Positions 1 through 8,565 of a DNA stretch of 64,000 bases are shown here, piece after piece. Every line of letters starts with the position of its first letter. Position 1 is the first letter of the stretch. Where the stretch lies: positions 1,612,001 to 1,676,000 of the forward strand of contig NZ_CP041692.1 of assembly GCF_007362775.1 (NCBI RefSeq), written 5' to 3'. The stretch is from Microlunatus elymi. GTDB lineage: Bacteria > Actinomycetota > Actinomycetes > Propionibacteriales > Propionibacteriaceae. The position numbers were made by a program, and so were the translations under genes. The notes beneath the pieces were generated by a model. The model searched no databases. It had not been told where the DNA came from and worked only from the letters and a program-made list of their open reading frames with translations.

Positions 1-1085
1 GGTGCGGACGGCGCGTAGGCCGGCGGGGCGACAGGCGCCTTGGCCAGCACCTTGGGCAGTACGTCGGTCTCCAGATAGCTCAGCGCCTTCCACACCGCGT
101 CGGGATCCTTGAGCTGTTTGGGCGAGCAAACCCCTTGTGGATCGAGGGGTTGGACCGGTGTCGCGGCGGTCGGCATCGGCGCGAAGCCCCAGTCGCCGGC
201 CTTCATCGATGTGCTGGCCAGGAACGACACCGCCAGCCACTGGCCGCCGTAGAGCAGTCCGGTCTTGCCGCTGGAGAAGGCGGCGGTCGCGTTGGCGTTG
301 GCCTGATCGGTCGCCATTACATCACCGGCCTGCATCAGCTTGCTCCATTGATCGGCAGCGTCGATCAGCTGCTGGTCGTACTGCAGCTCGGTGCCGCCGG
401 TGTAGTGATCATTCACCTTCTTGCCACCGTTGCCGACCGACAACAGGTTGGTTCCATTCAGCGAGTAGAGCCCGGACGGTGCATCCATCGTCCACAAGCC
501 GTACTTGGACCCATTGACGCCCTTCAACTTCTTGATCACGGAGAACAGCTCGGGCCAAGTCCACTTGGTCTTCGGTATGCTCACGCCGGCCTTCGCCAGA
601 TACTTCTTGTTGTAGAAGAACCCGTACGTGTTGGCCAGCGTCGGCAGACCGTACAACTGACCGGGGCTGATGTACCAGGAGTCGAGGGTGGCCGGAGAGA
701 ACTTGGCCGGATCGAAACTGCCGGACTTCTTCTTCGCATAATCCGCCCAGTTGTAGAGCAGACCCTGACGGCCCATCGCCTCGGCGGTGTCCAGGTTGCA
801 CCAGAAGAAGTCTGGCAGCTTCTGCGCCAGCGTCAGTGAGGTGAGCTTCTGGTTGTACGCGGCCGACGGGATGTTCATCCGTTGGACGTGGTACTGGCCG
901 TCGGACCAGCCGGAGAACGCCTCGTCCAGGGCGGCGTTGGTGGTGGTGTCCTCCCAGGTGAAGTAGGTGATCGCCGTCGGATCGGTGCTGTACGAGCTGG
1001 ACAGGCCCGAGCAGCCGGTGGCGACCAGCGCGGTGACCGCGGCGATGCCGACGGCTGCGAGCTTGATCAACTTCTTCTTGATCAT
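1..1085 (-). CDS. Carbohydrate ABC transporter substrate-binding lipoprotein (partial, C-terminus off window)
   Basis: Extracellular solute-binding protein family 1, the sugar-capturing subunit of the importer encoded by the next two genes. Reading from 1085 gives a lipoprotein signal: Lys-rich start (MIKKKLIKL), hydrophobic stretch and lipobox VATGC with Cys at about residue 25. The mature part has typical features (ITYFTWEDT near the N-terminus, later GKTGLLYGGQW). The ORF is open to base 1, so at least 361 codons are present and the C-terminus is missing. The ATG overlaps the stop of the upstream permease (ATGA), indicating translational coupling. Substrate is unknown; family-level call is firm. 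Confidence 0.9.
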   Translation of the reverse strand, partial: MIKKKLIKLAAVGIAAVTALVATGCSGLSSSYSTDPTAITYFTWEDTTTNAALDEAFSGWSDGQYHVQRMNIPSAAYNQKLTSLTLAQKLPDFFWCNLDTAEAMGRQGLLYNWADYAKKKSGSFDPAKFSPATLDSWYISPGQLYGLPTLANTYGFFYNKKYLAKAGVSIPKTKWTWPELFSVIKKLKGVNGSKYGLWTMDAPSGLYSLNGTNLLSVGNGGKKVNDHYTGGTELQYDQQLIDAADQWSKLMQAGDVMATDQANANATAAFSSGKTGLLYGGQWLAVSFLASTSMKAGDWGFAPMPTAATPVQPLDPQGVCSPKQLKDPDAVWKALSYLETDVLPKVLAKAPVAPPAYAPSA

Positions 1086-2005
1086 TTGGTGCCACCTCCC
1101 AGGCTGCCGAGCCCGGTCATGAAGTAGCGCTGTGCCAGGAAGAACAGCACCAGCGGCGGCAGCATGTACCAGAAGTTCGTTGCCATGTAGTAGTTGTACG
1201 GAGTCACCGAGACACCGGCGAACGAGCCGGAGAACTGCGCCATGCCCAGCGAGAGCGGGTATTTGCTGTCGGTGGTCAGGTAGATGAGCGGGCTGAGGTA
1301 GTCGTTCCAGGCGCCTTGGAAGCTCATCACGGCCATGGTGATCCACAGCGGCTTGGTGAGCGGGAACATGATCCGGGTGAAGATCCGCCAGTGGCCCGCC
1401 CCGTCGATCGTCGCTGCCTCGTCGATGGACATCGGGATGGTCATGAAGTACTGCCGGGCCAGGAAGGTGAAGATCGGATTACCGAGGAAGGCAGGCAGGA
1501 TCAGCGGCCACCACGAGTCGTACAGATGGACGGCGATGTAGAGCCGTACCAGCGGGATCATGCCGACGATGCCGGGCAGGAAGATCGAGCAGGTGAAGAC
1601 GTAGAACCACACCTTGCGGCCGGTGAATTCGACTCGCGCCAGGCCGTAGCCGACCAGCATCGAGGAGAGCACCGCGCCGACGGTGACCAGCACCGTGATG
1701 GTGACGGTGTTGCCCAGCAGGCCGAGGAAGTTGATCTGCTTCGGACCGTCGATGAAGTTGGACCAGATGAATTCCTTGGGTAGCAGGTCGGGCGGCAGTT
1801 GGTTGATGTCGGTGTCGCTTTTCAAGGCGATGCTCAACATCCACAGCAGCGGGAAGATCATCGACACCGCGAGCACGGCGCAGAGCAGATACCAGGCGAG
1901 CCGGGAGACGTGCATCGGGACGCGTACCGACAGTGGCGCCTTGCGCCGGTTCGGCGGACTGCCCGCGGTCTGTGGCTTGGGCGCCACGGTGGTCATGGTG
2001 GTCAT
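1082..2005 (-). CDS. Carbohydrate ABC transporter permease, MalG/AraQ type
   Basis: Inner-membrane permease of 307 residues with about six predicted transmembrane segments. The first is near residues 35-62 after a basic, Pro-rich N-terminus. The cytoplasmic EAA loop that contacts the ATPase is visible at about residue 196 (EAATIDGAGHW). It pairs with the MalF-type permease 10 bp upstream and overlaps the lipoprotein gene by 4 bp, so the three are one operon. No ATPase gene is in this stretch; actinobacterial sugar importers often share one MsiK-type ATPase encoded elsewhere (established knowledge). Several in-frame ATGs exist at the N-terminus; the first is preceded by GAGGCGG. Confidence 0.92.
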   Translation of the reverse strand: MTTMTTVAPKPQTAGSPPNRRKAPLSVRVPMHVSRLAWYLLCAVLAVSMIFPLLWMLSIALKSDTDINQLPPDLLPKEFIWSNFIDGPKQINFLGLLGNTVTITVLVTVGAVLSSMLVGYGLARVEFTGRKVWFYVFTCSIFLPGIVGMIPLVRLYIAVHLYDSWWPLILPAFLGNPIFTFLARQYFMTIPMSIDEAATIDGAGHWRIFTRIMFPLTKPLWITMAVMSFQGAWNDYLSPLIYLTTDSKYPLSLGMAQFSGSFAGVSVTPYNYYMATNFWYMLPPLVLFFLAQRYFMTGLGSLGGGTK

Positions 2006-2015
2006 CGTGGCCGCC

Positions 2016-2996
2016 TCAATTCCTGGTCTCGTTGGCGTTGTAGACCCACATCGAGGAGGTCCGGAAGGTGAACGCGGTGACGATCATGACCAGGATGAAC
2101 AGGAACCACACCTCGGCCGTGGCGTAACCCATCAGCGGATTGTTGACGCTGGTGAACCCGTCGGTATAGATCTTGTACATCAGCAGGTCGGTCGAGTTGT
2201 CCGGGCCGCCCTGGGTGAGGATCGCAATCTGGTTGAACGTCTGGAAGGCGCCGTTGATCTGCAAGATCAGCTGCAGCAGCAGGATCGGGGTGATCATCGG
2301 CAGGGTGACGGAGAAGAAGGTACGGATCGCGCCGGCACCGTCGAGCTTGGCGGCCTCGTACAGCTCGTCGGGAACGTTCTGCAGACCGGCCAAGAAGATG
2401 ATCATGGTTCCACCGACGCCCCAGACGCCGATCAGGATCACGGTCGGCATCGCGGTGTCGGCGCTGCTCAGCCACTGGCTGGTCGGCAGGTGTAGCCAGC
2501 TGAGGATCTGATTGGCCAGTCCGAACTGAGGATCGAACAGGTACTTCCACATCGTCAGAACGGCGATCGACGGCAACACCACCGGCAGGAAGAAGATCGT
2601 CCGGAAGATCTTCACGCCCTTCAATTTGCGGTTGAGCAGCACCGCGAGGGCGAGTCCGGCGATCAGACTGACCGGTACGCTGATCACCGCGAACACCAAC
2701 GTGTTGCGGACCGCGATCCAGAAAACCGGATCCTTCGTCAGCATGTAGACGTAGTTGTCCAGGCCGATGAACTGCGGCTTGGTGACACCGTTCCAGCGGG
2801 TGAGCGAGTAGTAGATGCTCATCACCAGCGGGTAGGCGACGAACAGACCGAAGCCCACGATCGACGGTGCGATGAACAAGTAGCCGACCCGGTTGTTGCG
2901 GCGGAGACTTCGTCGTTTACGGGCCGGAGGTCCGGAGCTCGAGTCCGCCGGGACGGTGCCGAGCCTCACTTCCCGCGTCAGTGCGGAATTGGACAT
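2016..2996 (-). CDS. Carbohydrate ABC transporter permease, MalF/UgpA type
   Basis: Inner-membrane permease of 326 residues: a basic N-terminal tail (about residues 25-36), six predicted transmembrane helices, and an EAA loop at about residue 214 (EAAKLDGAGAIRTFF). The ATG at 2996 is preferred over an upstream one at 3038 because a GGAGAGG ribosome site lies just ahead of it and the upstream ATG falls inside the operator palindrome. First gene of the transporter operon; the 166-bp gap to the upstream lacI gene holds two overlapping palindromes, so induction is probably controlled by that LacI protein. Substrate not deducible. Confidence 0.92.
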   Translation of the reverse strand: MSNSALTREVRLGTVPADSSSGPPARKRRSLRRNNRVGYLFIAPSIVGFGLFVAYPLVMSIYYSLTRWNGVTKPQFIGLDNYVYMLTKDPVFWIAVRNTLVFAVISVPVSLIAGLALAVLLNRKLKGVKIFRTIFFLPVVLPSIAVLTMWKYLFDPQFGLANQILSWLHLPTSQWLSSADTAMPTVILIGVWGVGGTMIIFLAGLQNVPDELYEAAKLDGAGAIRTFFSVTLPMITPILLLQLILQINGAFQTFNQIAILTQGGPDNSTDLLMYKIYTDGFTSVNNPLMGYATAEVWFLFILVMIVTAFTFRTSSMWVYNANETRN

Positions 2997-3029
2997 GAAG
3001 GTTCCCTCTCCATCGAGGCTTCTTGGGAT

Positions 3030-3050
3030 CGTTTCCATGGAAACGTTTCC
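3030..3050. promoter_or_regulatory. LacI-type operator, two overlapping palindromes
   Basis: CGTTTCCATGGAAACG at 3030-3045 is a perfect 16-bp palindrome. GGAAACGTTTCC at 3039-3050 is a perfect 12-bp palindrome sharing its left half with the first. Both have the central-CpG/AT-flanked look of LacI/CcpA-family sites. They lie just upstream of the permease start and downstream of lacI, the expected place for repression of the transporter operon. Confidence 0.75.
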
Positions 3051-3162
3051 GAGGTTTCGCGCTGCAAGTTAGCACCGAGGTCGGTCCGAGGTCAACGAAG
3101 CAGCCCGGTGAGCGATCGCCACGTGCTCGCCCGGCAGATGCCGGCGCGGAGGGACGTTGAGA

Positions 3163-4167
3163 TCAGTCGGGCGCGTGGAAGCGGCGGCCGCGACGGTCGA
3201 GGCGGGTGGGCACGCGCAGGGTACGAGCGGGGCCGGTGTCGCCGTCGATCCGGCGGAAGAGTTGCTCGGCTCCGCGCCGGCCGAGGTCGGCGGGGGAGTA
3301 GACGACCAGATCTACCTCGAAGGGCAGCAGGTCGGCCAGCTCCAGGTCGTCGAAGCCGGCCAGGGCGACGGTGGTGCCGAGGGTGGTCAGCGCCTGCAGC
3401 ACGCCGAGGGTCATCCGGTTGTTGTCGCTGAAGATCGCCGTCGGCGGACGGCGCCGGGTCAGCAGGCCGATGGTCGACTCCCGGGCCGAATCGGTGGAGT
3501 AGTTGTGCATCGAGATCAGGTCGGCATCGGGCCGGATGCCGCGCTGACTGAGCAGCTGCTTGTACGACCTCAGCCGGGTGGCGCCGGTGGTGGCATCCGG
3601 GGATCCGCCGATGTAGGCGATCCGCCGATGCCCCGCCTCGAGCAGGCCGTTCAGCGCGGACTTGACCCCGCTGTGGTTGTCCAGCAGCACCCGGTCGTAA
3701 CGGCCGCCGGCCGGCGCCCGGTCGACGTAGACGACCGGAACCGTACCGATGCCGAGCGTCTCGTCGATCGGTTTGCGATCACTGGAGACGATCAGCAGCC
3801 CGTCCACCTGCCGCCGGACGAACTCGCGGACCAGGTCACGCTCGGCCTGGGCGTCCCGCTCCGTACTGCCGATCAGCAGCACATGATCACGGCCTTTCGC
3901 CACCTGCAGAGCGCCCGCGGCAACCTCCGAGCTGAACGGATTCTCCAAGTCGTCGATGATCAACCCGACCGTGGCCGAGGCCTGCCCGGGACGCAACATC
4001 CGGGCCACCTCGTTGCGGTGGAACCCGGTCTCCGCGATCGCTTTCTCAACCCTGGCTCGGGTCTCGGCCGACACACTGGAGCTCTTGTTCACCACCCGGG
4101 ACACCGTCCCGACGCCGACGCCGGCACGGGCCGCGACATCGCGCATCGTGGGTTTCCGGCCGGCCAT
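3163..4167 (-). CDS. LacI family transcriptional regulator
   Basis: DNA-binding repressor of 334 residues. N-terminal LacI helix-turn-helix at residues 7-30 (TMRDVAARAGVGVGTVSRVV), hinge helix around residues 45-58, then a periplasmic-binding-protein-like effector domain starting near VGLIIDDLENPF. Probably senses the transported sugar and represses the downstream operon through the palindromes at 3030-3050. ATG 4167 is chosen over a GTG two codons earlier because a TAAGGT -10 hexamer ends 6 nt before it, the leaderless arrangement seen repeatedly in this window. Target sugar unknown. Confidence 0.93.
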   Translation of the reverse strand: MAGRKPTMRDVAARAGVGVGTVSRVVNKSSSVSAETRARVEKAIAETGFHRNEVARMLRPGQASATVGLIIDDLENPFSSEVAAGALQVAKGRDHVLLIGSTERDAQAERDLVREFVRRQVDGLLIVSSDRKPIDETLGIGTVPVVYVDRAPAGGRYDRVLLDNHSGVKSALNGLLEAGHRRIAYIGGSPDATTGATRLRSYKQLLSQRGIRPDADLISMHNYSTDSARESTIGLLTRRRPPTAIFSDNNRMTLGVLQALTTLGTTVALAGFDDLELADLLPFEVDLVVYSPADLGRRGAEQLFRRIDGDTGPARTLRVPTRLDRRGRRFHAPD

Positions 4168-4173
4168 GGCCAC

Positions 4174-4179
4174 ACCTTA
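4174..4179 (-). promoter_or_regulatory. -10 hexamer of lacI, leaderless start
   Basis: TAAGGT on the minus strand, 6 nt before the lacI ATG. No Shine-Dalgarno is present, so transcript and reading frame probably begin together. Confidence 0.5.
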
Positions 4180-4277
4180 CGGGCGAACGGGCCGCCCCGT
4201 GACCGAATGCCGCCGCCCGTTCCCGCTGATCGGACCATGATCAACTTCGGGGAGCCCAGGGCGTTCGTTTACGATCA

Positions 4278-5437
4278 GTGACCGTGACCTATGTGGTGGG
4301 GATTATCGGTGGCGGGCAGCTGGCCCGGATGATGCACGCGGCCTCGATCGGGCTGGGCATCAACGTACGGCTGCTGGCCGAGGCAGCGGACACGTCCGCG
4401 GCACAGGTGGTCGGCGACACGACCGTCGGTGACTACACCGATCCGGCGACGGTACGGGACTTCGCCGCCGGCTGCGACGTGATCACCTTTGATCATGAGC
4501 ACGTGCCGACCGACATCCTGACCGAACTCGAGACGTCCGGCATCGCCGTCCGGCCCGGTCCGAAACCGCTGGTGCACGCGCAGGACAAGGGCGTGATGCG
4601 GGACCGGCTCGGCGCGATGGGCATCCCGTGCCCGGCGAACCAGCGAGTGGCCACCCCCGAGGAGTTGATCAACTTCGGTGATCAGCACGGCTGGCCGGTG
4701 ATCGCCAAGACCACCCGCGGCGGCTACGACGGCAAGGGCGTCTTCAAGATCAACTCCGCCGAGCAGGCCGCCGAGCCCTTCGCGAGTTCGACGGGATCAG
4801 GGGGTCTGCCCGGCGGGATCGGCATCCTGGCTGAGGAATTCGTCGACTTCAGCCGCGAACTCAGCGCCCTGGTCGTACGCTCGCCCAGCGGTCAGGCGGT
4901 GGCCTACCCGATCAGTGAGACGGTGCAGTCCGACGGCATCTGCACCGAGACCACCACGCCGGCGCCCGGTTTGACCGAGGAGCAGGCCATCGGTTGCCAG
5001 CAACTGGCGTTGACCATCGCCCATCAGTTGGAGGTGACCGGTCTGCTCGCGGTGGAGCTGATGCAGCGCGCCGACGGCAGCGTGGTGGTGAACGAGTTGG
5101 CGATGCGTCCGCACAACACCGCGCACTGGTCGATCGACGGCGCGCACACCTCCCAGTTCGAGAATCATCTGCGCGCGGTGTTGGACCTGCCGTTGGGTGA
5201 TCCGACCACCCGTGCCCCTGGACCGTGATGGTGAACGTCCTCGGCGGCAGTGTGACCGACCTGCCGGCAGCGCTGTTGCACTGCTTCGCTCGGGATCCGA
5301 AGCTGCGCGTCCAGTTGTACGGCAAATCGGTCAAGCCCGGCCGCAAGGTCGGCCACGTGACCACCTTCGGAAACGATCTCGCCGATGTAGGCAAACGCGC
5401 TCGGCACGCAGCCGACTACCTGATGGGGAGTAAATGA
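4278..5437 (+). pseudogene. purK: purK, 5-(carboxyamino)imidazole ribonucleotide synthase, split by an apparent 1-nt deletion
   Basis: ATP-grasp enzyme that carboxylates AIR to N5-CAIR in purine synthesis, using ATP and bicarbonate. The first 316 codons carry the family start (VVGIIGGGQLARMM), ATP-grasp signatures (AKTTRGGYDGKGVF, AEEFVDFSRELSALVVRS) and the conserved RPHNTAHW. The frame then ends prematurely after LPLGDPTTRAPGP. The expected WTVMVNVLGG continues in another reading frame from 5225 to the stop at 5437 (LYGK, GRKVGHV). Adding one C to the CCCC run at 5215-5218 restores a continuous protein of about 386 residues, the usual PurK length. purE follows with a 4-bp overlap. Either an assembly/sequencing error or a real inactivating mutation. 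The start may be GTG 4278 or GTG 4284; TACGAT at 4270-4275 lies 8 nt before the latter. Confidence 0.88.
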
Positions 5438-5943
5438 TCATGGTCGAGACACCGGCGCGGGTCGGCATCGTGATGGGTTCGGACTCGGACTGGCCGGTGA
5501 TGCGGGAGGCCGGTGACGCGCTGGACGAATTCGGCATCGACTGGGCCGCCGACGTGGTGTCCGCGCATCGGATGCCGGAGGCGATGGTCGAATACGGCCG
5601 GACCGCGCACACCCGCGGACTCGAGGTGATCATCGCGGGTGCCGGTGGTGCCGCGCATCTGCCCGGCATGCTCGCCTCACTCACCCCGCTGCCGGTGATC
5701 GGCGTCCCGGTGCCGCTGAAATACCTGGACGGTATGGACTCCCTGCTGTCGATCGTGCAGATGCCGGCCGGGGTGCCGGTGGCGACGGTGTCGATCGGCA
5801 ACGCCCGGAACGCTGGCCTGCTGGCCGCCCGCATCCTGGCCGCCGGCGACGCGTCCCTGACCCAGGCCATGATCGACTTCCAGGATCGGCTGCGGGAAGC
5901 TGCCGAGGCCAAGGGCGAGAAGGTACGAGCCCAGCAGGGCTGA
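5434..5943 (+). CDS. purE: 5-(carboxyamino)imidazole ribonucleotide mutase
   Basis: Class I PurE: rearranges N5-CAIR to CAIR, directly after PurK in purine synthesis; cytoplasmic octamer in known members. The 169 residues include the CAIR-binding GSDSDWPVM near the N-terminus, the conserved SAHRMPE and the [12 protein letters not shown] loop, and length is typical. The ATG overlaps the purK stop (ATGA); a second ATG at 5440 sits at a better distance from GGGGAG and may be the true start. Conventional and intact, which argues that the pathway is live and makes the purK frameshift notable. Confidence 0.95.
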   Translation: MIMVETPARVGIVMGSDSDWPVMREAGDALDEFGIDWAADVVSAHRMPEAMVEYGRTAHTRGLEVIIAGAGGAAHLPGMLASLTPLPVIGVPVPLKYLDGMDSLLSIVQMPAGVPVATVSIGNARNAGLLAARILAAGDASLTQAMIDFQDRLREAAEAKGEKVRAQQG

Positions 5944-5944
5944 G

Positions 5945-6706
5945 ATGATCAAGGAACTGCTGGCCGGCGCGGCCATCCTGCCGCGAGCCTTCCAGTTGGT
6001 GACCGCACGACGACAGCTCTTCCTGCTCGGAGCGCTGCCACCGCTGATCACCTCGGTGATCTTCCTGGCGGTGTTGATCACTCTGATCAGCAACCTGCAC
6101 ACACTACTTCCCTTCCTGGCTTCGTTTTCCGACGACTGGGTTGCCGGTTTGCACCTGACGATCGAGATCGCGTTCGGCGTCGGCCTGGTCGGCGGACCGA
6201 TGTTGATCATGGTTCTGGTGTTCACCGCGATCACCCTGCTGATCGGCGCGCCCGCCTACGACAAGATCGCCGAACTCACCGAGGCGGAGCTGGGGCACGC
6301 GCCCGCCGATACCGCGGACGCGCCGCTGCTGCGATCCGCCGGTCGGGCGATCCGGCAGTCGCTGGCGCTGGTGGCCGTCTCGGTGGCGGGTGCGATCGTG
6401 TTCGCGCTGCTCGGCTTCATCCCGGTGATCGGGCAGACCGTGATCCCGGTGCTGTCGACCGTCTTCGGCAGTTGGCTGCTCTGCATCGAGTTGCTGTCGC
6501 CGGCCTTCGAACGTCGCGGCCGGCTCCGGATCGCCGATCGTCGGGCCGCGATGGGGCAGCACCGCATGCGGACCCTCGGCTTCGCGATCCCGACCTTCCT
6601 GCTGCTGGCGATCCCGTTCGTGGCGGTCCTGGTCTTCCCGGCGGCCACCGCCGGCGGCACGATCCTGGCTCGCGAAGTCCTCCCCAACGACGAGAGACTC
6701 TGCTAA
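5945..6706 (+). CDS. EI24 domain membrane protein (CysZ-like fold family)
   Basis: Integral membrane protein of 253 residues, starting 1 nt after the purE stop and so probably co-transcribed. Hydrophobic segments lie roughly at residues 25-50, 68-100, 133-155, 158-185 and 210-235. The pattern (early LFLLGALPPLITSVIF, then APAYDKIAELTEAELG) fits the EI24 family, which includes CysZ sulfate permeases and many uncharacterised actinobacterial members. Sulfate transport is not demonstrated and I infer no specific substrate. Family assignment is from recognisable pattern only. Confidence 0.75.
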   Translation: MIKELLAGAAILPRAFQLVTARRQLFLLGALPPLITSVIFLAVLITLISNLHTLLPFLASFSDDWVAGLHLTIEIAFGVGLVGGPMLIMVLVFTAITLLIGAPAYDKIAELTEAELGHAPADTADAPLLRSAGRAIRQSLALVAVSVAGAIVFALLGFIPVIGQTVIPVLSTVFGSWLLCIELLSPAFERRGRLRIADRRAAMGQHRMRTLGFAIPTFLLLAIPFVAVLVFPAATAGGTILAREVLPNDERLC

Positions 6707-6709
6707 GTT
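6704..6709 (+). promoter_or_regulatory. -10 hexamer, leaderless start of the HAD phosphatase gene
   Basis: TAAGTT begins within the stop of the preceding gene (TAA at 6704-6706) and lies 7 nt before the GTG at 6717. There is no ribosome-binding site in between. Confidence 0.45.
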
Positions 6710-6716
6710 CCGGCGG

Positions 6717-8405
6717 GTGGCGACTTCACAGACTTCACGCAGACGTAGTCGGATGCTTGCCGCAGCGGGGATTCTCGCCGCGTCGAGCCTGGTGATCGCA
6801 CCCGTGACCGCGCAGGCACAGCCCGCCGCGCACGGCTCGCCGAGGCACAATGCCTCGGCGAACGCGGGCCATGCCGGCAACACCGGCCGGCTCAAACCCC
6901 GTACCCAGTTCACCATGAAGCCGGACGGCTCCAGCGGCCTGCGGGCCGACGGTGAGGGCATCCCCAACATCGATTCGGTCAAGTCGACCATCCGCACCTA
7001 CTACGGCGACGACGGCGACGGCACCGCGAACCGCACCTCCTCGCCGTACATCACCGAGATGAATCGGATCGCCGACCGCGAGGAACGCAAGCTGCAGCAG
7101 CAGTATCGGCAGGCCAAGCGGCACGGCGACAAGCCGGCCCTGGTGTTCGACGCCGACGACACCACGCTGTGGACCTACGACATGGAGGCCGGGGCGATGA
7201 AGTTCGTCTACGACCCGGTGTTGCAGGACCAGTGGGTGCAGGACGAACGCTTCGCGGCAACGCCAGCGATGGTCCGACTGGTCAACCGGGCGCAGCAGTT
7301 GGGCTTCACGATCTTCGGACTGACCGGCCGCAACGATGATCAGAAGGCCGCCACCGTGGCCAACCTGAAGAAGGTCGGCTATCGCGGATTCACCGCCGAT
7401 CGCTTCTACACCAAGTGGACCGGCAAGGGTGATTCGCAGCAGCCGAGCTACATCACCTGTGCTGCGGTCAAGTGCACAACGGTCGAGTACAAGGCCCTGA
7501 CCCGCAAGCACATCGAAGCGCTCGGCTACGACATCGTCGCCAACTTCGGTGATCAGTGGTCCGACCTGCAGGGCGGCTATGCCGATCATGTGGTCAAGCT
7601 GCCGAACCCGACCTACTACCTGCCGTCTCCGGATCTTCCCGGCAAGCACGAGCCGTGGCTTGCACCCCGGACCCGCTTCACCATGCGGCCGGACGGTTCC
7701 AGCGGACTGCGGCCCGACGGTGACGGCATCCCCAACATCGATTCCGTCAAGTCCACCATCCGCAGCTACTACGGAGACACCGGCAACGGCCTTGCCAACA
7801 AGGAATCCTCGCCCTACGTCACCGAGCTGACCAAGATCATCAAGCGGCAGCAGCCTTCGGTGATCCACCGCTGCTGGCGGGAGAGCACCCGCGGCGGCAA
7901 CCCGGCGCTGGTGCTGGACGCCGATGACACCACCTTGTGGACCTACGACATGGAGGCCGGGGCGATGAACTTCGTCTACGACCCGGTGCTGCAGGACCAG
8001 TGGGTGCAGGACGAGCGATTCCCTGCCACACCAGGGATGGTGGCGCTGGTGAACGCGGCCCAGCATGCCGGCTGCACGATCATCGGGCTGACCGGACGCA
8101 ACGATGATCAGAAGGCGGCCACCGTACAGAACTTGATCAACGTCGGCTACAACGGTTTCACCAAGGACGACTACTACACCAAGTGGACCGGCAAGGGTGA
8201 CTCCCAGCAGCCGAGCTACATCCACTGCGCCGAGGCCAGGTGCACCACCATCGAATACAAGTCGCAGACCCGTGCCTACGTGGAATCCAAGGCAGGTGGC
8301 GATTACGACGTGGTGGCCAACTTCGGTGATCAGTTCTCCGACCTGATCGGCGGCCACGCCGACCGCACGGTCAAGCTTCCCAACCCCACGTACTATTTGC
8401 CGTAA
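6717..8405 (+). CDS. Secreted HAD-superfamily acid phosphatase with two tandem catalytic domains
   Basis: Predicted exported phosphomonoesterase of 562 residues. Residues 1-34 form a signal peptide (SRRRSRM, hydrophobic core, cleavage near AQA), possibly Tat. Two near-identical class-B-like acid phosphatase domains follow, about residues 60-310 and 315-562. Each begins with TRFTMRPDGSSGLR-type sequence and has motif I DADDTT (about 145 and 401), the following WTYDMEAGAM, motif II LTGRNDDQKA, a conserved YTKWTGKGDSQQPSYI and motif IV ANFGDQ(W/F)SD. All catalytic residues appear intact in both copies, and both have paired Cys near the YI-C-A segment. Single-domain relatives are the norm, so this is an internal gene duplication. 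Substrate unknown. Confidence 0.85.
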   Translation: MATSQTSRRRSRMLAAAGILAASSLVIAPVTAQAQPAAHGSPRHNASANAGHAGNTGRLKPRTQFTMKPDGSSGLRADGEGIPNIDSVKSTIRTYYGDDGDGTANRTSSPYITEMNRIADREERKLQQQYRQAKRHGDKPALVFDADDTTLWTYDMEAGAMKFVYDPVLQDQWVQDERFAATPAMVRLVNRAQQLGFTIFGLTGRNDDQKAATVANLKKVGYRGFTADRFYTKWTGKGDSQQPSYITCAAVKCTTVEYKALTRKHIEALGYDIVANFGDQWSDLQGGYADHVVKLPNPTYYLPSPDLPGKHEPWLAPRTRFTMRPDGSSGLRPDGDGIPNIDSVKSTIRSYYGDTGNGLANKESSPYVTELTKIIKRQQPSVIHRCWRESTRGGNPALVLDADDTTLWTYDMEAGAMNFVYDPVLQDQWVQDERFPATPGMVALVNAAQHAGCTIIGLTGRNDDQKAATVQNLINVGYNGFTKDDYYTKWTGKGDSQQPSYIHCAEARCTTIEYKSQTRAYVESKAGGDYDVVANFGDQFSDLIGGHADRTVKLPNPTYYLP

Positions 8406-8565
8406 ACGCCGGCTCGCTTCGCTCGCACGGGGACGACCCCCGGACCCCCGGGCGTGGCCACTTCCACAGATCAACTCCACTCGGCCGCTCCGCGACCGGC
8501 GGCATACGCGGCCGCGGGTGCGTTCCCCAAGTTTTGTGGGCTCAGAAGTCGCGACGTTGCTTCGC
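8406..8565. other. Intergenic region with repeat-like GC-rich sequence
   Basis: Convergent gap between the phosphatase and the stress-protein gene. It holds a GC-rich block (GGGGACGACCCCCGGACCCC at about 8429) resembling blocks near 20630 and 22077. No gene is seen. It may contain a terminator but no clean stem with U-tract is visible. Confidence 0.4.

Noticed and set aside
5205-5230. Programmed ribosomal frameshift in purK
   Set aside because: Only a CCCC run with no slippery heptamer or downstream pseudoknot apparent, and purK is not known to use one. A 1-nt deletion or sequencing error is simpler.
6735-8480. Minus-strand open frame opposite the duplicated phosphatase
   Set aside because: It shows an internal duplication only because the real plus-strand gene is duplicated.
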